From the NCBI RefSeq assembly GCF_028369295.1, contig NZ_JAQMYP010000055.1, forward strand, positions 1 through 64,000: a DNA stretch of 64,000 nucleotides, given 5' to 3'. This document shows, piece by piece, positions 1 to 7,481 of the stretch. This stretch comes from Streptomyces sp. HD (GTDB taxonomy: Bacteria > Actinomycetota > Actinomycetes > Streptomycetales > Streptomycetaceae). The stretch's first letter is position 1. Every line of letters starts with the position of its first letter. Both the position numbers and the translations under genes were made by a program. The notes under the pieces were generated by a model. The model had not been told where the DNA came from. It was given only the letters and a program-made list of their open reading frames with translations, and made no database searches.

Positions 1-78
<78 letters not shown>

Positions 79-93
79 AGGGGAGGGTGTTGC

Positions 94-402
94 TTACTTG
101 TCGAATGCGCTGTTGTTGCAGCCCATGTCCGAGCCGAGGTGGGTGGCCTGCCCGCCGGCGTTGCCCTCGCCGTTGAGCAGGTTGCCGCCCAGGCCGTTGG
201 CGATGCCGACCTGGCCGAGGACGTCGACGTTGGCGTCGTGCGACCGGCAGTTGGTGCTCTGCAGGACGCTGACGCTGGAGCCGCCGTTGCCCCGGCTGCT
301 CTTGCCCCATCCGCCCTGGTCGGCGTGGGCAGCGCCGATGCTCAGGACTCCGACGCTCCCGAGGGCGGCGACCAGAACGGCAGCCTTGCGGAGCTTGTTC
401 AT
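94..402 (-). CDS. Small secreted two-cysteine protein (paralogue 1)
   Basis: A secreted protein of 102 residues. It has a Sec-type signal peptide: basic MNKLRKAA start, hydrophobic core to about residue 25, and an AHA cleavage site before DQGG. The mature part opens Gly/Ser-rich and ends in a block with one cysteine near its start (NCRSHDANVDVLGQVG) and one near its end (THLGSDMGCNNSAF), which could form one disulfide. The same block recurs at 658-948 and 2969-3250, so the three are paralogues. I start at the ATG at 402 because GGAGAAG sits just upstream and the signal peptide begins there; the frame is open further upstream. I do not recognise a named family. The chaplin and rodlin signature motifs are absent. 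A cell-surface role is inference. Confidence 0.8.
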   Translation of the reverse strand: MNKLRKAAVLVAALGSVGVLSIGAAHADQGGWGKSSRGNGGSSVSVLQSTNCRSHDANVDVLGQVGIANGLGGNLLNGEGNAGGQATHLGSDMGCNNSAFDK

Positions 403-436
403 GTTCTTCTCCGGTGGAGTGAAGAGGATGCGATCC

Positions 437-463
437 ATAACGGATCGACTTCGAACAGTTACG
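437..463 (-). promoter_or_regulatory. Candidate promoter of the 94-402 gene
   Basis: On the minus strand CGTAAC (463-458) is followed after 15 bases by CGTTAT (442-437), about 35 bases before the ATG. The CGTAAC box and the 15 bases after it are nearly identical upstream of the paralogue at 658-948. A GTAAC-type -35 box is typical of ECF-sigma promoters, and it resembles what I remember of sigma-BldN promoters of aerial-hypha surface proteins. Conservation is seen in the sequence; the sigma assignment is inference. Confidence 0.4.
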
Positions 464-657
464 GAGGCTAATAGGAAGTATTCGGCATTAATCGGAGGCA
501 CGCCGAATTTGAGAAACTCTCACCGCCTTGGCCGAATGTCGGGAAATAGCTCCCGGCCTGATAAATCCGGGCACAAGGCTGAGTCCCGGCACCGGGCTCT
601 GGGCTCGGTACCGGGACTCTGTTCCCGCTGTCGGCCGGCTAGGCGGCCGTTGTGCGC

Positions 658-948
658 TTAGAACGCGCTGTTGTTGCAGCCCATGGACGAGCCGAGGTGG
701 GTGTCCTGCCCACCGGCGTTGCCCTCGCCGTTGAGCGCGTTGCCCAGCAGGCCGTTCAGGATGCCGACCTGGCCGAGGACGTCGACGTTCAGGTCGTGCG
801 ACTTGCAGTTGGAGCTCTGCAGGACGCTGAACTTGCCCCCGTCCTTGCCGCCGTGGCCGCCCTGGTCGGCAACGGCGGTGCCGGCGCCCAGGAGCCCGAC
901 GCTGCCGAGGGCGACGACCAGGACGGCAGCCTTGCGAAGCTTGTGCAT
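658..948 (-). CDS. Small secreted two-cysteine protein (paralogue 2)
   Basis: A secreted protein of 96 residues beginning MHKLRKAA, with a hydrophobic signal segment and an AVA cleavage site before DQGG. After a short Gly/Lys linker comes the family block: NCKSHDLNVDVLGQVG, an Asn/Leu/Gly-rich middle (NGLLGNALNGEG), then THLGSSMGCNNSAF at the C-terminus. The cysteine positions match the proteins at 94-402 and 2969-3250. The ATG at 948 has GGAGATGAC directly upstream. It is transcribed in the same direction as the 94-402 gene but has its own conserved promoter-like element, so it is probably a separate unit. Function unknown. Secretion is well supported; a structural role at the cell surface is inference. 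Confidence 0.82.
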   Translation of the reverse strand: MHKLRKAAVLVVALGSVGLLGAGTAVADQGGHGGKDGGKFSVLQSSNCKSHDLNVDVLGQVGILNGLLGNALNGEGNAGGQDTHLGSSMGCNNSAF

Positions 949-983
949 GTCATCTCCGGTGGAGTGAGGTGTGTGTGCGATCC

Positions 984-1010
984 GTGAAGGATCGACTTCG
1001 TACAGTTACG
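984..1010 (-). promoter_or_regulatory. Candidate promoter of the 658-948 gene
   Basis: The minus strand carries CGTAAC (1010-1005), then 15 bases nearly identical to those upstream of the 94-402 gene, then a poorer -10 region (CTTCAC, 989-984). The match between the two paralogous upstream regions extends beyond the boxes to a shared GGATCG/CGATCC pair. It is probably recognised by the same sigma factor or activator. Confidence 0.35.
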
Positions 1011-1106
1011 GAAGATTAGTAGTGAATATCCGATATGTCCGAACGGCGCGCCGGGATTCTTGATCTCGTATCAGAAACACCCGGAAGTCCCATACCTCAA
1101 AGAAAA

Positions 1107-1149
1107 AGCGCTGGTCACAGCCCCTCGATGAAGGGCTGTGACCAGCGCT
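1107..1149 (-). terminator. Intrinsic terminator of the 1168-1656 gene
   Basis: Perfect 17-bp inverted repeat (1107-1123 and 1133-1149) with a 9-base loop. Read on the minus strand the stem is followed directly by TTTTT, the classical intrinsic-terminator layout. It lies 18 bases beyond the stop of the leftward gene at 1168-1656. Confidence 0.85.
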
Positions 1150-1167
1150 GTCGTGGCGGTCGGTGTG

Positions 1168-1656
1168 CTAGCTGGTCGCGCGGGCGTTCGCGGCGGAGTT
1201 CGCCTGGCTGTTGGCCTGGTCGCAGTCGACACCGCGGGCGTCCGCGGCGGCGAGGGCGGCGATCGGCACGTTCGCGTTGAGCAGGGACTGCGGGCTGCAC
1301 TCCTGGGCGGGGCGGAAGAGGTTGGACTGGCTGAAGAAGCCCTCGCCGGAGGAGGCGGGCTGGGGCGAGAGCTGCGGGTTGATCTGCGGGCTCAGCTGGG
1401 GGCTGACCTGCGGGCTGACCTCGGCACCGCGCTGCGGGGCCGCCATGCGCTGCGGCGGGGCCTGATGGCTGCCGGGGGTCGACACGCTGGCCTGTGAGCG
1501 GGTCCAGGTGTGGGCCTGGGCGTCCTGCTGGCCGACGGGGGGCGGAGTGGCGCCCCGGTATGCGACGGGGGCGTCCGCGACGCTGGGGCCGGCGCCGATG
1601 GCTGACAGTCCACTGGCTGCTGCGACGACGAGCGCGACCTGCTGAAGCTTGCGCAT
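1168..1656 (-). CDS. Secreted Pro/Gln-rich low-complexity protein
   Basis: A predicted secreted protein of 162 residues. MRKLQQVALVVAAA begins a signal peptide related to those of its four neighbours and ends at a likely cut after PSVADA. The middle has short S/N-P-Q repeats (SPQVSPQLSPQINPQLSPQ), and the C-terminal third has two cysteines 27 residues apart and an Asn/Ala-rich tail. The ATG at 1656 is chosen by homology to the start of the divergent gene at 2081. Both are preceded by the same leader, including AAGGGCCGAGG, so the two share a duplicated upstream region. An in-frame ATG at 1674 is possible. Function unknown. The repeat design suggests an extended wall- or surface-associated protein. 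Confidence 0.7.
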   Translation of the reverse strand: MRKLQQVALVVAAASGLSAIGAGPSVADAPVAYRGATPPPVGQQDAQAHTWTRSQASVSTPGSHQAPPQRMAAPQRGAEVSPQVSPQLSPQINPQLSPQPASSGEGFFSQSNLFRPAQECSPQSLLNANVPIAALAAADARGVDCDQANSQANSAANARATS

Positions 1657-1674
1657 GGAACCTCGGCCCTTCAT

Positions 1675-2080
1675 TGACCTGTGCGTGGAACATATGGAAG
1701 TGCTGTAGCCAATTGCTCTGACCTTGTGGGGAACGAGGCAAGTGCATGACCGGTCACGTGTGTCCGAGTGTGCTCACCCATTTGCCGGTGCCGTAAATCA
1801 TCGACGATCCGCATAGCGTTTTATCGGATAGATGGCAATTGAGTGACGGACTTTCTCATCCCGTGACCCGGCCCATTAATTGTCGTTGCCAGCTGGGAGA
1901 GGGCAGCGATCAGCAGTCAGAGAGGGCCAACGGGATCCGCTGCCGACTCCAGCGTGAAGTCCACACGACAGCTCAGGCATTACCCCTGTATGGGCGCAGT
2001 ACGAATATCAGACTGAGCGCACGCAAGACTGCACTGAATAAACGGATTCCCTGCACAGGTAATGAAGGGCCGAGGGTTCC
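1675..2080. promoter_or_regulatory. Divergent intergenic region with duplicated leader
   Basis: This 406-base gap separates two divergent secreted-protein genes. It is more AT-rich than the flanking coding DNA. Just before each start codon lies the same leader on opposite strands (AATGAAGGGCCGAGG, then TTCC and the ATG), which shows that the upstream regions were duplicated with the genes. No clear terminator or further gene was seen. Confidence 0.5.
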
Positions 2081-2896
2081 ATGCGCAAGCTTCACAAGGC
2101 CGCGCTCGTCGTAGCGGCGGCAGGCGGATTGACCGCCATCGGCGCCGGCGTCAGCGAGGCCGCCGAATATCCCTATGGGTACGGCGCTCCAGCGCCCGCT
2201 CCCGAGTACCCGGCACCTCACTACGCCCCGGCGCCAGCCCCCCAGTACGCGCCACCCCAGTACTACGCAGCCCCGGCGCCCGCTCCCCAGTACGCGCCGC
2301 CCCAGTACGCGCCGCCGGCGCCCGCTCCCTACCCGGGGCCGCACGCCGTCGCGGAGGCGCGTTCGACGGGCGTCGCGCAGACCGCGACTCAGCAGCCCCA
2401 GTACGCGCCCCCGGCACCGCAGTACACGCCTCCGGCCCCGGCTCCCGCGCCCGCGCCTGCTCCGGCCCCCGCGCCTGCTCCGGCCCCCGCTCCGGCACCG
2501 GCCCCCGCTCCAGCGCCAGCTCCGCAGCCGCAGAGCGGTCACGCCTCTGCCTCGGCCATGTCGGGCGGTGCCGCGGAGGCCTCCAACGGGCCGCGCTCCG
2601 CGCCGCAGTCGCCTGCCCAGTCGCCGGTGTCGCAGGTCGTGCCGCAGGTCACCCCGCAGACGGCGCCGCAGGTCATGCCGCAGGTCGCCCCGCAGGTCCA
2701 CGCGCCCCAGGTGTTCAACCCGGAGCCGCCGCCGCGGGTCGCGCCGCAGGTGAACCCGCAGGTGAACCCCCAGGTGAACCCGCTCATCAACCCGCTGGTC
2801 CCGACGGGCGGCGGCGTGCCGCAGGTGCCGGGGCTCGGGCTCGGGCAGGTCCAGGCGCCTCCCGTGGGTCAGTTGGGTCTGCCGAAGCTCGGCTGA
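2081..2896 (+). CDS. Secreted Pro/Ala/Gln repeat protein
   Basis: A protein of 271 residues with signal peptide MRKLHKAALVVAAAGG and probable cleavage after SEAA. The mature chain is almost entirely low complexity: Ala-Pro-Tyr-Gln repeats (APAPQYAPPQY type, residues about 30-115), a pure (AP)n stretch (about 123-145), then a C-terminal series of xPQV units (about 180-240: VVPQVTPQTAPQVMPQV and similar). It has no cysteine pair. It is divergent from the related gene at 1168-1656 and 72 bases upstream of the two-cysteine gene at 2969. The composition predicts an extended polyproline chain, as in wall-spanning or surface-exposed linkers. I recognise no family. The start is fixed by the signal peptide and the shared leader. 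Confidence 0.72.
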   Translation: MRKLHKAALVVAAAGGLTAIGAGVSEAAEYPYGYGAPAPAPEYPAPHYAPAPAPQYAPPQYYAAPAPAPQYAPPQYAPPAPAPYPGPHAVAEARSTGVAQTATQQPQYAPPAPQYTPPAPAPAPAPAPAPAPAPAPAPAPAPAPAPAPQPQSGHASASAMSGGAAEASNGPRSAPQSPAQSPVSQVVPQVTPQTAPQVMPQVAPQVHAPQVFNPEPPPRVAPQVNPQVNPQVNPLINPLVPTGGGVPQVPGLGLGQVQAPPVGQLGLPKLG

Positions 2897-2968
2897 TCCC
2901 TCCCGTAGTTGTCCACCGTTCCAACTCGATCTGCTGCACAGCACATCTGCTCGACCAACGGAGAAGAA

Positions 2969-3250
2969 ATGCGCAAGCTTCACAAGGTCGCCCTCGTGGG
3001 CGCCGTCCTCGGCAGTGTCGGTTCGTTCGGCGTCGGTACCGCCGTCGCCCACGGTGAGGGCGGGGCTCACGACCTCGACATCCAGCAGGGCATCGAGTGC
3101 CGCTCGCACGACATGAACGTCGACGTCCTCGGCAGCGTCGGTGTCCTCAACAGCCTGCTGGCGAACGCGCTCAACGGTGAGGGCAGCCCGGGTGCGCAGG
3201 ACACCCACCTCGGCTCGGACATGGGCTGCAACAGCGCGGCGCTCAAGTAG
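2969..3250 (+). CDS. Small secreted two-cysteine protein (paralogue 3)
   Basis: A secreted protein of 93 residues. The signal peptide MRKLHKVALVGAVLGSVGS runs to a probable AVA cut before HGEGG. The mature block repeats the family pattern: IECRSHDMNVDVLGSVG, NSLLANALNGEG, THLGSDMGCNSAALK, with both cysteines kept. Start at the ATG at 2969, with GGAGAAGAA directly upstream as in the gene at 94-402. It follows the proline-rich protein at 2081-2896 on the same strand, so the two may be co-transcribed, and a strong hairpin follows its stop. Third member of the local paralogue set; function unknown. Confidence 0.82.
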   Translation: MRKLHKVALVGAVLGSVGSFGVGTAVAHGEGGAHDLDIQQGIECRSHDMNVDVLGSVGVLNSLLANALNGEGSPGAQDTHLGSDMGCNSAALK

Positions 3251-3266
3251 AGCGTGTGAAGCGTTC

Positions 3267-3303
3267 GTCCGACGCCCGCTCCACCACGGGGCGGGCGTCG
3301 GAC
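3267..3303 (+). terminator. Hairpin after the secreted-protein genes
   Basis: Perfect 13-bp inverted repeat (3267-3279 and 3291-3303) with an 11-base loop, 17 bases beyond the stop at 3250. There is no long T run, as is usual in Streptomyces. It separates the secreted-protein genes from the acyltransferase operon. Confidence 0.7.
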
Positions 3304-3392
3304 TGTTGGGCGCGCCATGTGCGTTGAGTGACCGATCGTAACCCTGCGTGTAGGGTGATGTCGTTTACCAGGAAGGGTGGGCGACCTGTCGC

Positions 3393-4670
3393 ATGAGACT
3401 GTCCTGTGCCGACGAGATGCTGTTGCTCAACGGGTGTCCGGGAGTCATCGGCCTGGCGGCGGTCTTCTCCGGTGAACAGCCGGACGTGGATCAGGTGCGG
3501 GCACGTGTCGCCGAGCGGTGGACGGGCCTGGAGCGGATGAACTGTGTGCTCGACGGGCCGTCGGGCGACGGCGGGACGGCGCGGCGGGGGCCTTTCCGGC
3601 GGCGTGGGCGGGTGCGATGGGCGGTACCGGGACCGTTCGATCCCGCCGTGCATGTCACCGTGACCGGGACCGAGTTGGACGACCTGTGGGCGCGGAGCGT
3701 GGACCGGCCGATCACCGGCGCGGTTCCGCCCTGGCGGCTGCATGTGATCCCGGGCGCGGCGTACGGCGGCGGGTTCGCCCTGGCGCTGGTGGCCCAGCAC
3801 GTGCTGCTGGACGGCCGCTCCCTGGCGACGTTGATGCGTCTGCTGACGGACAGTCCGGTGGCGGCACGGGAGTCGGCGCGGTCGGTGCCGCTGGCGCGGA
3901 CCGGGCTGCGCGCCGCGGGCCGGGAACTCAGGGCGATGGCGGCCATCGGGCAGGCCCTGCCGATGCGGTCGCCGGGAGACACGTACGCCTCGGTCGCGGT
4001 GAGCGAACTGCCCGCGCACCTGGTGCGGTCGGCGCGCCGGCAGCCCGCCGACGGCCGGGGCGCGACGCTGAACGAGCTGCTGGTGGGCGCGGTGGCCGGG
4101 GCACTGCGGGCCAGCTACGGGCCGGTGCGGGGCTGGCGGCAGCGGGAGGAGCCCGCCTACACGGCCGTACCGTGTGACTTGCGCACCCGGGCGAATCCTC
4201 GGGAACTCGGGAACACGCTCACGGTCGTTCGGGTTCCGCTGCCCGTCGACGTGGACGGGCCCGTGGCGCGGCTGCGGGCGTGCCAGGCCGCTCTGGCCTC
4301 GGTGCCCGAGCGGGCCGCCGTGCATGCCGGTGTGTTGTTCCCCGCCGCAGAAGCGGTTCGGCGGACCGGGCCGTGGGTGACCGGACTGTTGACCGACCGC
4401 GGTCGCCGTTCCTGTTTCGCGGCGACCGCGACCACAGCCATGAAGTGGCCCGGCGGGGCGAGCACCTTCGAGGGGCGCCGGCTCGTGCGCACCGTGGGGC
4501 TGCCGCCCCTGCAGCACCCGGGCACCGTCAGCTTCGCCCTGGCACAGGCGGGGGACGCGTTCACGCTCACCGTGGTGGGCAACCTGCGCCGGGACGACGC
4601 GGGACGGCTCGCCGACGCGGTCGTCACGGAGTTCGAGACATGGGCTCGGATGGTGACGCCGTCGGTGTGA
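3393..4670 (+). CDS. WS/DGAT- or PapA-like acyltransferase 1
   Basis: A protein of 425 residues of the condensation-domain-like acyltransferase fold (wax ester synthase/DGAT, PapA type). The HxxxDG catalytic motif is H136-x3-D140-G (QHVLLDGRS). Later conserved stretches include RRQPADGRGATLNELL, then VPCDLRTRANPRELGNTL, where this superfamily forms its acyl-CoA or acyl-ACP tunnel. The chemistry would be acyl transfer from a thioester to a hydroxyl or amine. It heads a four-gene operon with an ACP, a ketoacyl synthase and a second copy of itself, so the donor may be an acyl-ACP rather than CoA. The start at 3393 matches the N-terminus of the paralogue (MRL...NG.PG.IG). The usual HHxxxDG has Gln in place of the first His. 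Acceptor unknown. Confidence 0.75.
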   Translation: MRLSCADEMLLLNGCPGVIGLAAVFSGEQPDVDQVRARVAERWTGLERMNCVLDGPSGDGGTARRGPFRRRGRVRWAVPGPFDPAVHVTVTGTELDDLWARSVDRPITGAVPPWRLHVIPGAAYGGGFALALVAQHVLLDGRSLATLMRLLTDSPVAARESARSVPLARTGLRAAGRELRAMAAIGQALPMRSPGDTYASVAVSELPAHLVRSARRQPADGRGATLNELLVGAVAGALRASYGPVRGWRQREEPAYTAVPCDLRTRANPRELGNTLTVVRVPLPVDVDGPVARLRACQAALASVPERAAVHAGVLFPAAEAVRRTGPWVTGLLTDRGRRSCFAATATTAMKWPGGASTFEGRRLVRTVGLPPLQHPGTVSFALAQAGDAFTLTVVGNLRRDDAGRLADAVVTEFETWARMVTPSV

Positions 4671-4706
4671 GTCAGCACTGACGGCACCAGGAATGGAGAC
4701 AGTTGC

Positions 4707-4985
4707 ATGGATGTGGAACACGGCGACGACGTATGGGAAGCGCTGCGCCCGCTCTGCGCGCGGGTGATGTCGGTGCCGCCGGAGGCGGTCGTGCCACAGG
4801 CGCGGCTCGTTGCCGACCTGGGAGCCGACAGCCTGGACATCACCGAACTGGAGGCGGCGTCCGAGGAATTGTTCGGGGTGTCCCTGCGCGGGTCCGACAA
4901 GACCGGGGTGTCCACCGTGGGTGATGTCGCCGACCTCATCGTGAGCCTGCGCACCCCCGCCGCCCACAGCCCCCTCGCCCGATGA
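4707..4985 (+). CDS. Acyl carrier protein
   Basis: A protein of 92 residues with the four-helix acyl-carrier pattern. The phosphopantetheine attachment serine is S42 in DLGADSLDITELEAA, close to the consensus DSL. It would carry a growing or finished acyl chain as a thioester for the neighbouring ketoacyl synthase and acyltransferases. A GGAGA box precedes the ATG. The stop codon overlaps the start of the ketoacyl synthase (ATGA at 4982-4985), so the two are translationally coupled. It is a dedicated carrier of a small cluster rather than the housekeeping FAS ACP, judging by its partners. Confidence 0.88.
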   Translation: MDVEHGDDVWEALRPLCARVMSVPPEAVVPQARLVADLGADSLDITELEAASEELFGVSLRGSDKTGVSTVGDVADLIVSLRTPAAHSPLAR

Positions 4986-6190
4986 CCGGCCGGCACGCCG
5001 TCGCCGTCACGGGCCTGGGTGTGCGCTGCGCCGCCGGGGCGACTCCGGCGGCGCTGTGGGAGAGCCTCGCGCAGTGCCGTCCGGCGACGACGCTGCACGC
5101 GTTCGACGCCGAGTGCACCGTCGTGTACCCCGCGTGTCCGATGCCCGGCTTCGATCCGGCCGGCTATCTGACGCCCAAGGAGGTCCGCCGGGCCGACCGT
5201 TCGGTGCAGATGGCGGTGTGCGCGGCCGCGGACGCCGTGCAGGACGCCGGAGGACTGCACGTGGCACCCGGGCGGCGGGCGGTGGTCACCGGCACCGGGT
5301 ACGGCGGGGTGATCAGCCAGGAGAACGGCATCGGACATCCCGACGTGCTCTACGCGCCCCGGCTGATGCACAACGCGGGCGCGTACTGGATCAGCGCCGG
5401 GCTCGGCATCACCGGCCCCAGCCTCACGGTCTCCACCGCGTGCGCCTCCGGGACGCATGCGGTGGGGGAGGCGCTGCAGATGATCCGGGCCGGGTGCGCG
5501 GACGTCGTGGTGGCGGGCGGCCATGACTGCCCGCTGACCCCCACGACCGCGCTCGCCTTCGGGCGGGCCGGTGCCATGGTCACCGAGTGCGAGGATCCCG
5601 CCGTCGCGTCACGGCCGTTCGACGCCGGGCGGCGCGGGTTCGTGCTCGCCGAAGGGGCCGCCTTCCTGGTGCTGGAGCGGCTGGACCTCGCCCACGCGCG
5701 GGGCGCCCGGATCTACGCCACGCTGACCGGCTACGGCCGTACCTCCGACGCCCACCACCTCACGGCGCCGCATCCCGACGGTGCCGGGGCGCGGGCGTGC
5801 ATGGAGCAGGCGATCGCCGACGCCGGTACGACGGCGGACGCCGTCACGCATGTCAACGCGCACGGCACCGGCACCGAGTTGAACGACCTCGCGGAAGCCC
5901 ACGCCATCGCCGCCCTGTTCGGCCCGCGCGCGGTGCCCGTGACCGCGCCCAAGGCGGTGACCGGGCACGGGCTGGGGCTGGCCGGAGCGCTGGAGGCCGT
6001 GATCACGGCCCTGTCCGTGCGGGAGGGGCTCGCCCCGCCGACCGCGTGCCTCACACAGCTGGACCCCCGCTGTGAGCTGGACGTGGTCACCGCCGAACCG
6101 CGCAAGATCCCGAACGGCCCGGTGATCAGCAACAGTTTCGCCTTCGGAGGCCACAACGCCTGTGTCGTCTTCGACTCACCGCACGGCTGA
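4982..6190 (+). CDS. Beta-ketoacyl-ACP synthase (KASII/FabF type)
   Basis: A thiolase-fold condensing enzyme of 402 residues. The catalytic triad is complete: C154 in STACASGTHA, H294 in NAHGTGTELND and H329 in VTGHGLGLAGALE, with the usual lysine just before it (K324). It should condense an acyl starter with malonyl-ACP on the neighbouring ACP. The cluster lacks a malonyltransferase, ketoreductase and dehydratase, so the remaining steps would be borrowed from primary fatty acid synthesis, or the enzyme performs one special condensation. A chain-length-factor role is unlikely because the active-site cysteine is present. Translationally coupled to the ACP and 22 bases from the second acyltransferase. 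Confidence 0.88.
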   Translation: MTGRHAVAVTGLGVRCAAGATPAALWESLAQCRPATTLHAFDAECTVVYPACPMPGFDPAGYLTPKEVRRADRSVQMAVCAAADAVQDAGGLHVAPGRRAVVTGTGYGGVISQENGIGHPDVLYAPRLMHNAGAYWISAGLGITGPSLTVSTACASGTHAVGEALQMIRAGCADVVVAGGHDCPLTPTTALAFGRAGAMVTECEDPAVASRPFDAGRRGFVLAEGAAFLVLERLDLAHARGARIYATLTGYGRTSDAHHLTAPHPDGAGARACMEQAIADAGTTADAVTHVNAHGTGTELNDLAEAHAIAALFGPRAVPVTAPKAVTGHGLGLAGALEAVITALSVREGLAPPTACLTQLDPRCELDVVTAEPRKIPNGPVISNSFAFGGHNACVVFDSPHG

Positions 6191-6212
6191 TCACCGAAGG
6201 AGGCTGCGGAGC

Positions 6213-7481
6213 ATGCGGCTGACGGCCATCGAGGAAGGGCACCTGCGCAACGGGCTGCCGGGGACGATCGGTATCGCCGGGCTGTTTCCCGGAGGGCCGT
6301 TCGAGCCGGAGCAACTGCGGTCCCGGGTGCGTGAACGCTGGGGCGCACTGGACCGGATGAGCCAGGTCCTGCAGCCCCCGACCGGGCCGGCGGCGCTGTC
6401 AGGCCACCGTTGGGCGGCGGCCCGGTCCTTCGACCCCGGCGCCCATGTCACCGCCACGGACCAGGACCTGGAGTCCCTGCTCACCGACGGTGTCAGCCAC
6501 ATGCTGCCGCCCGAACGACCGCTGTGGCGGCTGCTGGTCACCCGGCAGGCCGTCGTGCTGTTCGCCCATCACGCCCTGCTGGACGGCAGGTCCCTGGAGA
6601 CCCTGTTCCGGCTGCTGATGGACGGCGCCGTACCGCCGCCCCCGCTCGCATCGGCCGCGACCCATGTGCTCGCGGCGGCACAGCGGCGCCCGCCGCTGCG
6701 TCCCGGCACCCTGGGCCGGGAGGTGCGCCGCATCGGGGCCGTCGGCCGGTCCCTGCCGTCGGCCTCCCCCGGTGGACCGCGGCCGTCGGTGGCCGTCGTG
6801 GAGCTCGACCCGCAGGTGATGCGTACGGCACGCCGCCAACCCGCCGGCGGACGGGGCGCCACCCTCAACGAACTGCTGCTCAGCACCTACGCCGGTGCCC
6901 TCCACGCCTGTTACGGCCCGCTGCGTTCCTGGCCCGGGGGAGCGGCCCCCTTCTACGCCACGGTGCCGGTCGACCTGCGGACCCGCCACCACGCACAGCA
7001 GCTCGGCAACGGCGTCACCGCGCTGCGCATCCCGCTGCCCGTCGACGCCGTGTCCCCGGTGGCCCGGCTGCGGGTGTGCCAGGACCTGGTCGCGGCGTTC
7101 CCCCACCGCTGCGACACCCACCGCGCGATCCTCCCCACGCTGCAGACGATCGCCCGTAACGTGCCATGGCTGTCCGGGGCGATGGCCAGGAGCCTGGCGC
7201 GCTCCGAGGTCACCACGAGCCTGTGCACCGCCTTCAAGTGGCGTGACAACCCCAGCCACTTGTACGGCCGCCCCCTGACCCGCGTCGTTCCGCTGCCGCA
7301 GCTCGCCCCTCCCGGCACGGCGAACCTCTGCCTCGTCCACACCGCCGACGCCTACACGCTCACCGTCGTCAGCCACTCGCGTGCGGGCGATGCGGGGATG
7401 ATCGGTGCTGCCGTGGCGCGGGAACTGACGGCAGTGGCGACGGCGTCCGATGCTCCCGCCGCGTGTGCTGGACGGCCCTGA
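6213..7481 (+). CDS. WS/DGAT- or PapA-like acyltransferase 2
   Basis: A protein of 422 residues clearly paralogous to the one at 3393-4670 along its full length. Shared blocks include the N-terminal MRL...NGLPGTIGIAG, the catalytic motif, RRQPAGGRGATLNELLL, YGPLRSWP and PLPVDAVSPVARLRVCQ. Its catalytic motif is the full HHxxxDG (H119 H120 A L L D124 G). The ATG at 6213 has AGGAGG shortly upstream; the frame is open further back into the KS gene but lacks a good ribosome site there. Two copies in one operon suggest either a heterodimer or two successive acylations. The last 113 bases are overlapped on the opposite strand by the gene at 7369-8547. Confidence 0.75.
   Translation: MRLTAIEEGHLRNGLPGTIGIAGLFPGGPFEPEQLRSRVRERWGALDRMSQVLQPPTGPAALSGHRWAAARSFDPGAHVTATDQDLESLLTDGVSHMLPPERPLWRLLVTRQAVVLFAHHALLDGRSLETLFRLLMDGAVPPPPLASAATHVLAAAQRRPPLRPGTLGREVRRIGAVGRSLPSASPGGPRPSVAVVELDPQVMRTARRQPAGGRGATLNELLLSTYAGALHACYGPLRSWPGGAAPFYATVPVDLRTRHHAQQLGNGVTALRIPLPVDAVSPVARLRVCQDLVAAFPHRCDTHRAILPTLQTIARNVPWLSGAMARSLARSEVTTSLCTAFKWRDNPSHLYGRPLTRVVPLPQLAPPGTANLCLVHTADAYTLTVVSHSRAGDAGMIGAAVARELTAVATASDAPAACAGRP

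Noticed and set aside
98..661. Plus-strand open frames opposite the small secreted genes
   Set aside because: Arg/Pro-rich shadow frames typical of high-GC DNA, without ribosome sites or recognisable domains.
94..3250. The small secreted proteins might be chaplins or rodlins
   Set aside because: They are small, secreted and possibly developmental, but the chaplin GNTxxVPVxxPxNVCGN-like pattern and the rodlin sequence are absent; the two-cysteine block is different.
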